Below are positions 1 to 8,559 of a stretch of DNA of 64,000 nucleotides, piece by piece. The position numbers and the translations under genes were made by a program. The notes under the pieces are model-generated. The model was not told the origin of the DNA. It did no database searches and saw only the letters and a program-made list of their open reading frames with translations. Position 1 is the stretch's first letter, and each line of letters begins with the position of its first letter. The DNA lies in assembly GCF_001280205.1 (NCBI RefSeq), contig NZ_CP012573.1, positions 2,914,001-2,978,000 on the forward strand, read 5' to 3'. Source of the DNA: Clavibacter capsici (GTDB lineage: Bacteria > Actinomycetota > Actinomycetes > Actinomycetales > Microbacteriaceae).

Positions 1-2
1 CG

Positions 3-665
3 CACGCGCACGCGCCGGATCCCGAGGGCGACGTCGCGCGCGCCGCCTCCCCGCGCGCGCTCGGCCTCGTCGCCAAGTACGGCGTGCTGCTCGCGCTCGT
101 GATCATCGCGTCCGGCGGCGCGATCGTCGAGGACGCCGGCAGCACCTGGTCGGCCATCTACCTCTCGCGCGACCTCAGCGCCAGCGCCTTCGTCGCCGGG
201 CTCGGCTTCATCTCGCTGCAGGGGATGCAGTTCATCGGCCGGATGCTCGGCGACCGCATGGTCGACCGCTTCGGCCAGCGCGCCATAGCCCGCCTCGGCG
301 GCGTCCTGGTGCTCGTCGGCATGGGCGCGGCGCTCGCGTTCCCCAGCGTCGTCGGCACGATCGTCGGCTTCGGCGTGGCCGGGTTCGGCGTCGCGACCCT
401 CATCCCGGCCGCCATGCAGGCCGCGGACGAGCTGCCCGGCTTCAAGCCCGGCACCGGCCTCACGATCGTCGGCTGGCTGCTGCGGCTCGGCTTCCTCGTC
501 TCGCCACCCGTCGTCGGGGCTATCGCGGACGCCTCGTCGCTCCGCTTCGGCCTGATCTTCATCCCCGCCGCCGGCCTCCTCGTGCTCGTGTTCTCGCGCG
601 TGCTGGCGACCCGGCGCGCGCACCCGGCGGCGCAGTCCCTGCCTGCCGCGACCGCCTCCTCCTAG
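3..665 (+). CDS. MFS transporter, C-terminal part (5' end outside window)
   Basis: The frame is open from the first full codon to a TAG stop, so about 220 residues of a longer gene are present. They contain roughly six hydrophobic segments, as expected for the second half of a 12-helix major facilitator. The loop GRMLGDRMVDRFGQR resembles the conserved MFS loop motif that follows a helix in each half. The ATG at 84 lies inside the protein and is not taken as the start. The substrate cannot be told from this part. The family assignment is good; drug, sugar or other specificity is open. Confidence 0.8.
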   Translation, partial: HAHAPDPEGDVARAASPRALGLVAKYGVLLALVIIASGGAIVEDAGSTWSAIYLSRDLSASAFVAGLGFISLQGMQFIGRMLGDRMVDRFGQRAIARLGGVLVLVGMGAALAFPSVVGTIVGFGVAGFGVATLIPAAMQAADELPGFKPGTGLTIVGWLLRLGFLVSPPVVGAIADASSLRFGLIFIPAAGLLVLVFSRVLATRRAHPAAQSLPAATASS

Positions 666-768
666 GGGGCGCGCGGGGCGGATCCCCTCACGGGCTCCTG
701 CGAGTGCCGCCGCGCGCGTCGCCGCCCGCGGGAGGGTGGACGCGCACCCGCCAGCCGAGAGGATCCCC

Positions 769-1635
769 ATGTCCACCGACCTGCCCGGAGGGCTGTTCCC
801 CCTCGCCCACGACCTCACCGTCACGCGCTTCGGCTACGGCGCCATGCAGCTCGCGGGGCCGCGCGTGTTCGGGCCGCCCGCGGATCCCGACGCCGCCCGC
901 GCCGTGCTGCGCGAGGCGGTCGCGCTCGGGATCACGCACATCGACACCGCCGACTTCTACGGCCCCGGCCACACGAACGCGCTCATCGAGGAGGCGCTCT
1001 TCCCGTACCCGGAGCGGCTGCACATCGTGACCAAGGTCGGATCCCTGCGCGACGCGAAGGGCCGCTGGCCGCAGGCGCTCTCCGCCGCCGAGCTCCGCCA
1101 GGCCGTCTACGACAACCTCACGCACCTCACCCTCGACGTGCTCGACGTCGTGAACCTCCGCGTCGGCGCGTTCGACAGCCCGACCGACGGATCCATCGAG
1201 GAGCCGTTCACCGCCCTGGCCGAGCTGCAGCAGGAGGGGCTGATCCGGCACCTCGGCGTGAGCAACGTCAGCCCCGCGCAGGTGGCGGAGGCCCGCGGGA
1301 TCGCGCCGATCGTGAGCGTGCAGAACCACTACAACCTCGCCCGCCGCGACGACGACGCGCTCATCGACGAGCTCGCCGCCGACGGCATCGCCTACGTGCC
1401 GTACTTCCCGCTCGGCGGGTTCTCGCCGCTGCAGTCGGAGACGCTCGCGCGCGTGGCCGCCGACCTCGGATCCGCCCCGCTGCCCGTCGCGCTCGCCTGG
1501 CTCCTGCAGCGGTCGCCGAACGTGCTCGTCATCGCGGGCACGTCGTCGGTCGAGCACCTGCGCGAGAACGTGGCGGGCGCGCGGATCCGGCTGCCCGAGG
1601 ACGCGCTCGCGGAGCTGGAGGGGATCGGCGGCTGA
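769..1635 (+). CDS. Aldo/keto reductase family oxidoreductase
   Basis: A 288-residue TIM-barrel NADPH-dependent aldo/keto reductase. The start is the ATG at 769, six bases after a GAGAGG Shine-Dalgarno; an in-frame ATG at 736 has none. The catalytic Asp and Tyr fall in HIDTADFYGPG (D59, Y64) and the Lys in VTKVG (K89). The usual active-site His is not evident: the matching strand reads VVNLRVG, a variant of actinobacterial members I know of. HLGVSNVS and QNHYNL are family hallmarks on later strands. It stands alone between an MFS gene and a DUF202 pair. The substrate is unknown; a general aldehyde or ketone reductase is the safest description. Confidence 0.85.
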   Translation: MSTDLPGGLFPLAHDLTVTRFGYGAMQLAGPRVFGPPADPDAARAVLREAVALGITHIDTADFYGPGHTNALIEEALFPYPERLHIVTKVGSLRDAKGRWPQALSAAELRQAVYDNLTHLTLDVLDVVNLRVGAFDSPTDGSIEEPFTALAELQQEGLIRHLGVSNVSPAQVAEARGIAPIVSVQNHYNLARRDDDALIDELAADGIAYVPYFPLGGFSPLQSETLARVAADLGSAPLPVALAWLLQRSPNVLVIAGTSSVEHLRENVAGARIRLPEDALAELEGIGG

Positions 1636-1677
1636 CGGCCGGCCGCGCCCCCGGGCCGCGCACGGCAGGATGGCCGC

Positions 1678-2046
1678 ATGACCGCCCCCGACCGCCGCTT
1701 CCCGCGGAGCGTCTACCGCGAGGGCACCGAGCCCGACGTCAGGTTCTCGCTCGCCAACGAGCGCACGTTCCTCGCCTGGATCCGCACCTCGCTCGCCCTT
1801 CTCGCCGGCGGCGTCGCGCTCGAGGCGCTCGCCCTCGGGCTGCAGCCGGGCTTCCGGCTCGCGGCCTCGATCGTGCTGATCGTCACCGGGATCGCCGCGC
1901 CCGCGCAGGCCTGGATCGGCTGGATGCGCACCGAGCGCGCCCTCCGTCGGGACCGCCCGCTGCCGTCCGCCGCGCTGTCGCTGCCGCTCGGGATCGCGGT
2001 GGTCGCCGCCGGCGTGCTCGTGCTGCTGGGCGTGCTGACGGCGTGA
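1678..2046 (+). CDS. DUF202 (YidH-type) membrane protein
   Basis: A 122-residue inner-membrane protein. The segment FSLANERTFLAWIRTSLA at residues 22-39 is the DUF202 signature, followed by three hydrophobic helices. A CAGGAT hexamer at 1666-1671 ends six bases before the ATG and there is no Shine-Dalgarno, so a leaderless transcript is likely. The stop overlaps the GTG of the next DUF202 gene (GTGA), so the two are almost surely co-translated. No biochemical function is established for DUF202. Confidence 0.85.
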   Translation: MTAPDRRFPRSVYREGTEPDVRFSLANERTFLAWIRTSLALLAGGVALEALALGLQPGFRLAASIVLIVTGIAAPAQAWIGWMRTERALRRDRPLPSAALSLPLGIAVVAAGVLVLLGVLTA

Positions 2047-2411
2047 GCGCTCCGGATCCGGCCGCCGATCCCGCCGGGCGCCCCTCCGACCCCGGCCTCC
2101 AGCCCGAGCGCACGGCCCTCGCCTGGCGGCGCACGGCGCTGGCGCTCGTCGTCGGATCCCTGCTGGGGCTCCGCGTGCTGCCGGCCCTCCTCGGCGCGGC
2201 CGGCCTGGTCGTCGCCGCGGCGGGCGTGATCGCCGCCCTCGCCGTGCTCGCGTCCGCGCACCGTCGCTACCGCCGGGTGCACCGGGTCCTCACCTCGGGA
2301 TCCGCCGACCCCGGCACCGCGGGCCTCCCCGGCGGCGCGCTCCCGGCCCTCGTGGCCGCGCTCACCGCGTGCGCCGGCCTGGCCGCGCTGGCCCTCGCGC
2401 TCGCCCGCTGA
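2043..2411 (+). CDS. DUF202 membrane protein, second tandem copy
   Basis: A 122-residue protein starting at a GTG that shares four bases with the previous stop. LQPERTALAWRRTALAL matches the shorter actinobacterial DUF202 form, in which a charged Glu-Arg pair precedes the first helix; two more helices follow. The tandem pair probably forms a hetero-oligomer in the membrane, which is inference from the coupling. Its function is unknown. Confidence 0.8.
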   Translation: MSAPDPAADPAGRPSDPGLQPERTALAWRRTALALVVGSLLGLRVLPALLGAAGLVVAAAGVIAALAVLASAHRRYRRVHRVLTSGSADPGTAGLPGGALPALVAALTACAGLAALALALAR

Positions 2412-2439
2412 GCCGACGGTGGATCCGGACCGCACCGCC

Positions 2440-3309
2440 CTACGAGGCGGGCACCAGCACCTCGCGCACGAAGTCCTCGTAGGAGCGGGGCGCGTGCCCG
2501 AGGATGCCGGTGAGACGGGCGATGGCCTCGGGGCTCCCGATCAGGCCGTCCCGCTGGAACCCGGAGTACATGCGCTCGTAGTCGTACACGAGCCAGGAGG
2601 GCATGGACGCGAGGGACGACGCGCGCCACGCCGCCAGGTCGTCTCCCCCGTACGTCACCGTCCTCACGAGCGCCTCGGACAGGGCCGCGGCCGTCGCCTC
2701 GCCGGTCCACGCGGTCGGGCCGGCCACGTCGACGGGACCGACGACCTCCGACCCCGGCGTCAGGGCGCTCACCGCGACCTCCGCGATGTCGCGCACATCC
2801 ACCCGGGAGACGCCCGTCCCGCCGAGGGGCTGCGGGTACACGCCGTCGCGGATCGCGTCGAGGTACCAGACGTCGTTCTGGAAGAAGTTGTTGACCCGGA
2901 GGAAGCAGGCCTCGACGCCGCTGTGCTCGAGGAGGGACTCGACCGCGAGCTTCGCGGAGTTGTGGGGCACCTGCGGCGCCCGGTCGAGGTCCTGGACGGA
3001 CAGGTACACGATCCGGCGGACCCCCGCCGCGACGGCGTGGTCCACCGCGACGGTCGTCTCGTACAGCTCGGTGGGCGTCCCCGTCAGGGCCAGGAACACC
3101 TGCTCGACGCCGTCGAACGCCGGCCTCGCGTCGAAGGGGTCGCCCAGGTCGCCCACCACGCCGTCGACGCCGTGGGGGAGGTCCGCGAGCCGTCGCGCGT
3201 CGCGGCTCATGGCCCTCAGTCCGGTCATCCCGCGGCGGAGGGCCTCGGCGATGACGGCCGAGCCGACCGTCCCGGTCCCGCCGATGATCAGGGTCCGTGC
3301 GTCGTCCAT
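2440..3309 (-). CDS. NmrA-like NAD(P)-binding protein
   Basis: A 289-residue atypical short-chain dehydrogenase/NmrA protein. The dinucleotide-binding loop IIGGTGTVGSAV lies near the N-terminus. VVGDLGDP and the segment VYLSVQ are typical of the NmrA/HSCARG group, which bind NAD(P) and are often redox sensors or quinone reductases. I chose the ATG at 3309 because GAGGAGGATCACC directly precedes it. The frame stays open upstream to 3483, but those 58 codons lie before a strong ribosome site and look like spacer. It is convergent with the DUF202 pair. The substrate is unknown. Confidence 0.8.
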   Translation of the reverse strand: MDDARTLIIGGTGTVGSAVIAEALRRGMTGLRAMSRDARRLADLPHGVDGVVGDLGDPFDARPAFDGVEQVFLALTGTPTELYETTVAVDHAVAAGVRRIVYLSVQDLDRAPQVPHNSAKLAVESLLEHSGVEACFLRVNNFFQNDVWYLDAIRDGVYPQPLGGTGVSRVDVRDIAEVAVSALTPGSEVVGPVDVAGPTAWTGEATAAALSEALVRTVTYGGDDLAAWRASSLASMPSWLVYDYERMYSGFQRDGLIGSPEAIARLTGILGHAPRSYEDFVREVLVPAS

Positions 3310-3555
3310 GGTGATCCTCCTCGTCTGCTCCATCGGTGCCGGGCGCAGGGCCCGCAGCCGTCCGCCGAGGAAGGTGTCGTCGGCAGACGCGTCACGGAGG
3401 ACGGCGATGACCTGCTCGAGCACCGCCGCCGAGGGGTCCCTCGGCGGTTCGATCGATTCGTTCGCGGCGACGCTACGCCCCACGCGGGCGTCGGGCCACG
3501 GCCTTCCGCTCGCGCCGCACGGCTGGTAGGGCGCTCGGGCGCGTGGTGGTCCGGC

Positions 3556-3571
3556 GCGCGGGGACCCGCGC
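3556..3571 (-). terminator. Possible terminator of the lacI-pfkB operon
   Basis: A six-base-pair GC stem (GCGCGG/CCGCGC) with a four-base loop lies just beyond the kinase stop codon. There is no T-tract. It is weak evidence and could be chance in such GC-rich DNA. Confidence 0.3.
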
Positions 3572-3576
3572 CGACG

Positions 3577-4467
3577 TCAGGCGGTCGGCATGCGCAGCAG
3601 CGCGCCCTGCTCGCGGCACGTGGCCGCGGCGATCGCCATGCAGGTGCGCAGCATCGCCTCGCCCTCCGCGGGCGTGCGCGGCGCTCCCCGGCGCGCGATG
3701 GCGTCGGCCGCCGCGGCGAGGCAGGCGTCGCCGGCGCCCATGGTGTCGACGATCGGGCGCGGATCCGGCGCGATGCCCGCCTGCACCACCTCGCCGCCCT
3801 CGAGCTGCACGGACGCGCCGCGCGCGCCGTCGGTGGCCAGCACGAGGCGGCTGCCCGCGGCGTGCAGGGCCGCCCGCGCGTCGGCGAGCGCACCCAGGCC
3901 GAGCAGCCCGGTGTCGTCGTCGCCGATCTTCACCAGCAGCGACTCCGCGGCCGCGCGCGCGAAGCCGTCGCGGAACCGGCCCGCGTCGTGCAGCATGCCG
4001 GCGCGCGGGTTCGGGTCGACGAGGAGCCGCTCGCGGGGATCCCGCACGGCGGCCAGCAGCTCGTCGGCCTGCGCGTGGTCGTCGTACGGGAAGCAGCTGA
4101 CGACCACGAGCGACGCCGCGTCCAGCGCCGCCCGCTCCGCCTCGCCGATGCGCACGCGCCGGTTCCACGCGGCCTCGTTGAACGTGTACCGCGGCTCGCC
4201 GTCGACGCGCTCGCTCACCGCGACGGAGGACCCGGACGGGCCGACGGTGGCGATGAGCTCGACCCCGTGCGCCTCGAGCTCGGCCCGGATGCGGCGGCCG
4301 TGCTCGTCGTCGCCGACCATCGCGACGAGCTGGACCCGGTGGCCGAGGATCGCGAGGCCGACGGCGACGTTGAGCGCCGCGCCGCCGACGAAGGGGGTCT
4401 CCTCGCCGTCCTCGCGGATCAGGTCGATGAGGGCGTCGCCGACGACGACGATGGGCTGGTCATGCAT
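3577..4467 (-). CDS. PfkB-family carbohydrate kinase (fructokinase/ribokinase-like)
   Basis: A 296-residue sugar kinase. The N-terminal PfkB signature is around FVGGAALNVAVGLA, and the C-terminal ATP-binding signature is DTMGAGDACLAAA at residues 241-253, with D247 of GAGD as the catalytic base. The ATG at 4467 overlaps the end of the upstream lacI gene by eight bases, so the two are co-translated. It faces a sugar ABC importer across the regulatory region. The likely role is phosphorylation of the imported free sugar in the cytoplasm. Fructose or another furanose/pentose is plausible because the importer resembles FrcBCA, but the exact sugar cannot be read from sequence. Confidence 0.85.
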   Translation of the reverse strand: MHDQPIVVVGDALIDLIREDGEETPFVGGAALNVAVGLAILGHRVQLVAMVGDDEHGRRIRAELEAHGVELIATVGPSGSSVAVSERVDGEPRYTFNEAAWNRRVRIGEAERAALDAASLVVVSCFPYDDHAQADELLAAVRDPRERLLVDPNPRAGMLHDAGRFRDGFARAAAESLLVKIGDDDTGLLGLGALADARAALHAAGSRLVLATDGARGASVQLEGGEVVQAGIAPDPRPIVDTMGAGDACLAAAADAIARRGAPRTPAEGEAMLRTCMAIAAATCREQGALLRMPTA

Positions 4468-5503
4468 GGCGGGGGACCTCTCCGGAGCCTCGGACGATGA
4501 GCGTGGTGGGGACGACGACGGTCTGCGCGGGACCCCGGTCGCCGTCGAGCCGCGCGAAGACGCGCTCGGCGGCGGCGTGGCCGATGGCCGACGGATCCTG
4601 CGCGACGACGGTGACGGCCGGATCCAGCAGCGCGGCCATCGGCAGGTCGTCGAAGCCGACGAGCGCGATGCGGCGGTGGGCGTCGTGCCGCCGGAGGGCC
4701 GTGATGACGCCGATGGTGATGAGGTTCTGCCCGCTGACGATCGCGGTCGGCGGCTCCGGCAGGGCGAGCAGGCGCTCGGCGAGCGCGTCGGCGACGTGCT
4801 CGTCCGACGCGCCGTCGAGCACGTGGCCGGGCAGCACGGGGAGGCCGCGCCGGGCCATCTCCTCGAGGAAGCCGCGCTCGCGCTCGCGCGCCGTGAAGAT
4901 CTCCGGCCGGTCGCCGAGGAACGCGATGCGCCGGTGGCCCCGGTCGGCGAGGTGCGCCACGGCGCGCGAGACGCCGGCCGCGTTGTCGACGACCACCGCG
5001 TCCGCCGCGAGCCCCACGGGCACGCGGTCGACGAACACGACGGGCGTGCCGCGGGCGGTCTCGACCCCGAGGTACGACTGGCTGGGCGCGATGGTGGTGA
5101 GGATGAGCCCGTCGACCCGGCGGGCGAGGAACGCGTCGACGGAGGAGCGCTCGCGGTCGGGGTCGTCGTCGAGGCTGGAGGCGAAGACGGCGACGCGGCG
5201 CTCCTTCGCCACGTCCTCCACCGCGCGGTGCAGCGCGCCCGAGAACGGGTTGGCCACGCTGCCCACGAGGAGGCCGAGCGTGTCGCTGCGCCGGTCGGCA
5301 CGGCGGAGGCTGCCCGCGTGGAGGTCCGGCTGGTACTGCAGCTGCGCCACGGCGGCGCGCACGCGCTCGGTCATCGCGGCGGAGACGTTCGGCTCGCCGT
5401 TGATCACGCGCGACACCGTCTTGACGCCCACGCCCGCGAGCCGGGCGACGTGCTTCATCGTGGGGCGCCGCGCGCCGGAGGGCGAGCCCTCGGGGGATGA
5501 CAT
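4460..5503 (-). CDS. LacI-family transcriptional regulator of the sugar locus
   Basis: A 347-residue repressor. The N-terminal helix-turn-helix and hinge are MKHVARLAGVGVKTVSRVIN at residues 16-35, followed by a periplasmic-binding-protein-like effector domain (LGLLVGSVANPFSGAL, VDGLILTTIAPSQ, IALVGFDDLPMAALL). The start is the ATG at 5503; the second ATG at the helix-turn-helix itself would remove the N-terminal arm. It is divergent from the ABC importer and co-translated with the PfkB kinase. By family logic it represses both directions from the palindrome at 5575-5592 until the sugar or its phosphate binds. Confidence 0.9.
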   Translation of the reverse strand: MSSPEGSPSGARRPTMKHVARLAGVGVKTVSRVINGEPNVSAAMTERVRAAVAQLQYQPDLHAGSLRRADRRSDTLGLLVGSVANPFSGALHRAVEDVAKERRVAVFASSLDDDPDRERSSVDAFLARRVDGLILTTIAPSQSYLGVETARGTPVVFVDRVPVGLAADAVVVDNAAGVSRAVAHLADRGHRRIAFLGDRPEIFTARERERGFLEEMARRGLPVLPGHVLDGASDEHVADALAERLLALPEPPTAIVSGQNLITIGVITALRRHDAHRRIALVGFDDLPMAALLDPAVTVVAQDPSAIGHAAAERVFARLDGDRGPAQTVVVPTTLIVRGSGEVPRHA

Positions 5504-5540
5504 CGGTGTCACGAATGGATCTCGCTCTCTGTGCGATGGG

Positions 5541-5592
5541 TTGACCATACCGGTTCGCACCCGATAGACCTCTCCCTGACAACGTTGTCGGG
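5541..5592 (+). promoter_or_regulatory. Importer promoter with LacI-type operator
   Basis: The core GACAACGTTGTC (5578-5589) is a perfect 12-bp palindrome with the central CG typical of LacI/GalR operators. It extends to 18 bp (5575-5592) with one mismatched pair. TTGACC at 5541-5546 and ATAGAC at 5564-5569, 17 bases apart, are a fair promoter for the binding-protein gene, so the operator would cover the transcription start. It sits between the lacI and lipoprotein genes. Confidence 0.75.
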
Positions 5593-5624
5593 AGCGTGCT
5601 CCCACCGAAGGACAGGATCCATCA

Positions 5625-6716
5625 ATGACGAACCGATCCCCGCGTCTCACGCGCACCATCGCCCTCGGCTCGGCGGCCCTCATCGCCGCGGTCGGGCTCA
5701 CCGGCTGCTCCAGCTCCGGCTCGGGCGGCGGCGCCGGCTCCTCCGGCGACGTGGGCGTCTCGCTCATCGTGAAGACGACCACCAACCCGTTCTTCGTCGC
5801 GATGCAGGACGGCGCGAAGGACGCCGCCGCATCCTCCGGCATCGCCCTCACGCTGGCGGCCGGCAAGGAGGACGGCGACGAGGACACCCAGATCCAGGCC
5901 ATCGAGAACGCCATCTCCAAGGGCGACAAGGGCATCCTCATCACCCCGAACGGCCCCTCGGTGGTCGACGCCATCCAGAAGGCGCGCGACGCCGGCCTCT
6001 TCGTCATCGCGCTGGACACGGCACCCGACCCGGCCGACTCCGTCGACATCACGTTCGCCACCGACAACTTCGCCGCGGGCGAGTCCATCGGCAAGTGGGC
6101 CGCGGCGCAGCTCGGCGGGAAGAAGGCGACCATCGCCCTCCTCGACCTCTACGACGACAAGGCCGTGTCGGTCGACTACGACCGGGACCAGGGCTTCCTC
6201 ACCGGCATGGGCATCGACGTCGCGGACAAGGCCAAGAACGGCGACGAGGCGAAGACCGGCGACTACAGCGGCGGCGATTACGAGATCGTCGGCAACGAGG
6301 CCACGCAGGGCGCCGAGGACGGCGGCCGCACGGCGATGGAGACGCTGCTGTCGAAGGACCCCGACATCAACGTCGTCTACACGATCAACGAGCCCGCCGC
6401 GTTCGGCGCGTACCAGGCGCTGCAGGCGGCCGGCAAGGAGAAGGACGTGGTCCTCGTCTCGGTCGACGGCGGCTGCGCGGGCGTGAAGAACGTGGAGGAG
6501 GGCGTCATCGGCGCCACCGCCCAGCAGTACCCCGTGAAGATGGCGCAGCTCGGCGTCGAGGCCATCGCCCAGCTCGCGAAGGACGGCACCAAGCCCTCCA
6601 CCAGCAGCGGCCTCGACTTCTTCGACACCGGATCCGCGCTCGTCACCGACACCCCCGTCGACGGCCTCGAGAGCATCACGGCCGACGACGCCGCGACGAA
6701 GTGCTGGGGCGAGTGA
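5625..6716 (+). CDS. Sugar ABC transporter substrate-binding lipoprotein (FrcB-like)
   Basis: A 363-residue secreted sugar-binding protein of the ribose/fructose class (peripla_BP_4 fold). A signal peptide ends in the lipobox VGLTGC, with C28 as the lipidated cysteine, followed by a Ser/Gly linker. VGVSLIVKTTTNPFFVAMQ starts the first lobe, and IENAISKGDKGILITPNG and VFVIALDT-like strands follow. AAGGACAGG precedes the ATG. It is the first gene of a four-gene operon (binding protein, permease, ATPase, monooxygenase) under the LacI operator. It probably binds a monosaccharide outside the membrane. Confidence 0.88.
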   Translation: MTNRSPRLTRTIALGSAALIAAVGLTGCSSSGSGGGAGSSGDVGVSLIVKTTTNPFFVAMQDGAKDAAASSGIALTLAAGKEDGDEDTQIQAIENAISKGDKGILITPNGPSVVDAIQKARDAGLFVIALDTAPDPADSVDITFATDNFAAGESIGKWAAAQLGGKKATIALLDLYDDKAVSVDYDRDQGFLTGMGIDVADKAKNGDEAKTGDYSGGDYEIVGNEATQGAEDGGRTAMETLLSKDPDINVVYTINEPAAFGAYQALQAAGKEKDVVLVSVDGGCAGVKNVEEGVIGATAQQYPVKMAQLGVEAIAQLAKDGTKPSTSSGLDFFDTGSALVTDTPVDGLESITADDAATKCWGE

Positions 6717-7765
6717 CCGTGAGCCAGCGGACAGCCGACCCGAACCCGCCCACCTCGTCGCTCGACCTCGCGAACGAGTTCCTCGACCGCCGCACGCCGG
6801 TCGACCGCATCCGCGGCGTGCTCCACCGCTACCCCGCCGTGAGCCCGGCCGTCGTGCTGGTCCTCGCGATCATCGTGTTCGGCCTGCTCAACGACCGCTT
6901 CCTCGACCCCGCCAACCTGTCGCTCGTGACGCAGCAGGTCGCCGTGGTCGGCACGCTCGCGGTGGCACAGACGCTCATCATCCTCACCGCGGGCATCGAC
7001 CTGTCGGTGGGCGCGGTGATGGTGCTGACGTCGATGGTGATCGCGCAGACCGCCAGCCAGAACGGCCTGCCCGCGCCCGCCGCGCTCCTCGCCGGGCTCG
7101 TCGTGGGCCTCGCGGCCGGGGCGTTCAACGGCCTGCTCGTCACGCGGCTGCGGCTCCCCCCGTTCATCGTCACCCTCGGGACGCTCAACATCTTCGTGGC
7201 GCTCACGCTCCTCTACTCCAACGGCGCGACCGTCCGCGGCGTGGACATGCCGGCGGCGCTCTCGTGGACCGGCCGGACGTTCGACCTCGCGGGCGTGAAG
7301 ATCAGCTTCGGCGTGGTGCTCATGCTCGTGCTCTACGTGGTGGTCGCCTTCATCCTCGGCAAGACCGCCTGGGGCCGGCACGTGTACGCGGTCGGCGACG
7401 ACAAGGAGGCCGCGCGCCTCGCGGGCATCAGCGTGAACCGCGTGCTCATGAGCGTGTACCTCGCGGCCGGGGCGATCCTCGCGGTCGGCGCGTGGATCCA
7501 GATCGGCCGCAGCAACGCGGCCAGCCCGAACGCGGGCGCCGACCTCAACCTCGACTCCATCACCGCGGTGGTCATCGGCGGCACGAGCCTCTTCGGCGGC
7601 CGCGGCACCGTGTGGGGCACGCTGCTCGGCGCGCTCATCGTGGGCGTGTTCCGCAACGGGCTCTCGCTCGCGGGGCTGGACGTGCTTTACCAGACGCTCG
7701 CGGTGGGCGTCCTCATCATCGTCGCCGTCTCGGTCGACCAGTGGATCCGGAAGGTGCGCAAGTGA
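6713..7765 (+). CDS. Sugar ABC transporter permease (RbsC/FrcC family)
   Basis: A membrane permease of about 350 residues with eight to ten hydrophobic helices. The conserved segment TLIILTAGIDLSVGAVM is the hallmark of the RbsC/BPD_transp_2 family, and AGISVNRV marks the cytoplasmic coupling loop that docks to the ATPase. The start is the GTG at 6713, which shares GTGA with the preceding stop; GTG at 6719 is a possible alternative. The long frame open upstream is the shadow of the lipoprotein gene. Its end also overlaps the ATPase start by GTGA. Confidence 0.9.
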   Translation: MTVSQRTADPNPPTSSLDLANEFLDRRTPVDRIRGVLHRYPAVSPAVVLVLAIIVFGLLNDRFLDPANLSLVTQQVAVVGTLAVAQTLIILTAGIDLSVGAVMVLTSMVIAQTASQNGLPAPAALLAGLVVGLAAGAFNGLLVTRLRLPPFIVTLGTLNIFVALTLLYSNGATVRGVDMPAALSWTGRTFDLAGVKISFGVVLMLVLYVVVAFILGKTAWGRHVYAVGDDKEAARLAGISVNRVLMSVYLAAGAILAVGAWIQIGRSNAASPNAGADLNLDSITAVVIGGTSLFGGRGTVWGTLLGALIVGVFRNGLSLAGLDVLYQTLAVGVLIIVAVSVDQWIRKVRK

Positions 7766-8559
7766 CCCTCATCGACCCCGCGGGGAGCAGCCCCGCCGCG
7801 ACCCGCACCCCCGTCCTCGAGGCGAAGCGGCTCGTGAAGACCTTCGGCCGCGTCGTCGGCCTCGACGGGGTGAGCCTCGAGCTCTTCCCGGGCGAGGTGC
7901 TCGCCATCATCGGCGACAACGGCGCCGGCAAGTCGACCCTCATCAAGTGCCTCACGGGGGCGGAGACGCCCGACGAGGGCGAGCTGTTCCTCGACGGGAA
8001 GCCGGTGTCGTTCAAGCGGCCGCAGGACGCCCGAGCCGCGGGCATCGAGACGGTGTACCAGAACCTCGCCGTCTCCCCCGCGCTCGACGTGGCCTCGAAC
8101 CTCTACCTCGGGCGGGAGAAGCGGAAGAAGGGGATCCTCGGATCCGTCTTCCGCATGCTCGACACCGCCGGCATGCGCCGCGAGGCCAAGGCGGAGCTGA
8201 CCGAGCTCGGCATCTCGACGCTGCAGGACGTGACCGTGCCGGTCGAGAACCTCTCCGGCGGGCAGCGGCAGGCGGTCGCCGTGGCGCGCGCCGCCGCGTT
8301 CGGGTCGAAGGTCGTGGTGCTCGACGAGCCCACCGCGGCGCTCGGTGTGCGCGAGTCGAACCAGGTGCTGGAGCTGGTGCGGAACCTGCGCGACCGGGGC
8401 ATCCCGGTGATCCTCATCAGCCACAACATGCCGCAGGTGTTCGAGGTCGCCGACCGGATCCACATCCAGCGCCTCGGCAAGAAGGCCGCGACCATCACGC
8501 CGCAGTCGCACTCCATGACCGACGCGGTCGCGATCATGACGGGCGCGGCCACCGCATGA
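7762..8559 (+). CDS. Sugar ABC transporter ATP-binding protein (single-domain, FrcA-like)
   Basis: A 265-residue ATPase with one ABC domain, unlike the double-domain RbsA. Walker A is GDNGAGKST (51-59), the signature is LSGGQ (164-168), Walker B is VVVLDEP (184-190), and the switch His lies in LISHN. A single-domain ATPase paired with an RbsC-type permease is the arrangement of the FrcABC fructose system. The GTG start overlaps the permease stop. It energises import at the inner face of the membrane. Confidence 0.9.
   Translation: MTLIDPAGSSPAATRTPVLEAKRLVKTFGRVVGLDGVSLELFPGEVLAIIGDNGAGKSTLIKCLTGAETPDEGELFLDGKPVSFKRPQDARAAGIETVYQNLAVSPALDVASNLYLGREKRKKGILGSVFRMLDTAGMRREAKAELTELGISTLQDVTVPVENLSGGQRQAVAVARAAAFGSKVVVLDEPTAALGVRESNQVLELVRNLRDRGIPVILISHNMPQVFEVADRIHIQRLGKKAATITPQSHSMTDAVAIMTGAATA

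Noticed and set aside
3310-3483. 58-codon N-terminal extension of the NmrA-like protein
   Set aside because: The frame is open but a strong GAGGAGG site sits directly before ATG 3309 and the Rossmann motif starts right after it; the extension shows no domain.
2419-4500. Very long open frames opposite or out of phase with real genes (also 9740-12508, 21604-25461, 43836-46886, 59787-62060)
   Set aside because: High GC makes stop codons scarce. These frames give Arg/Pro/Ala- or Glu/Val/Asp-rich proteins with no domains and lie over well-supported genes.
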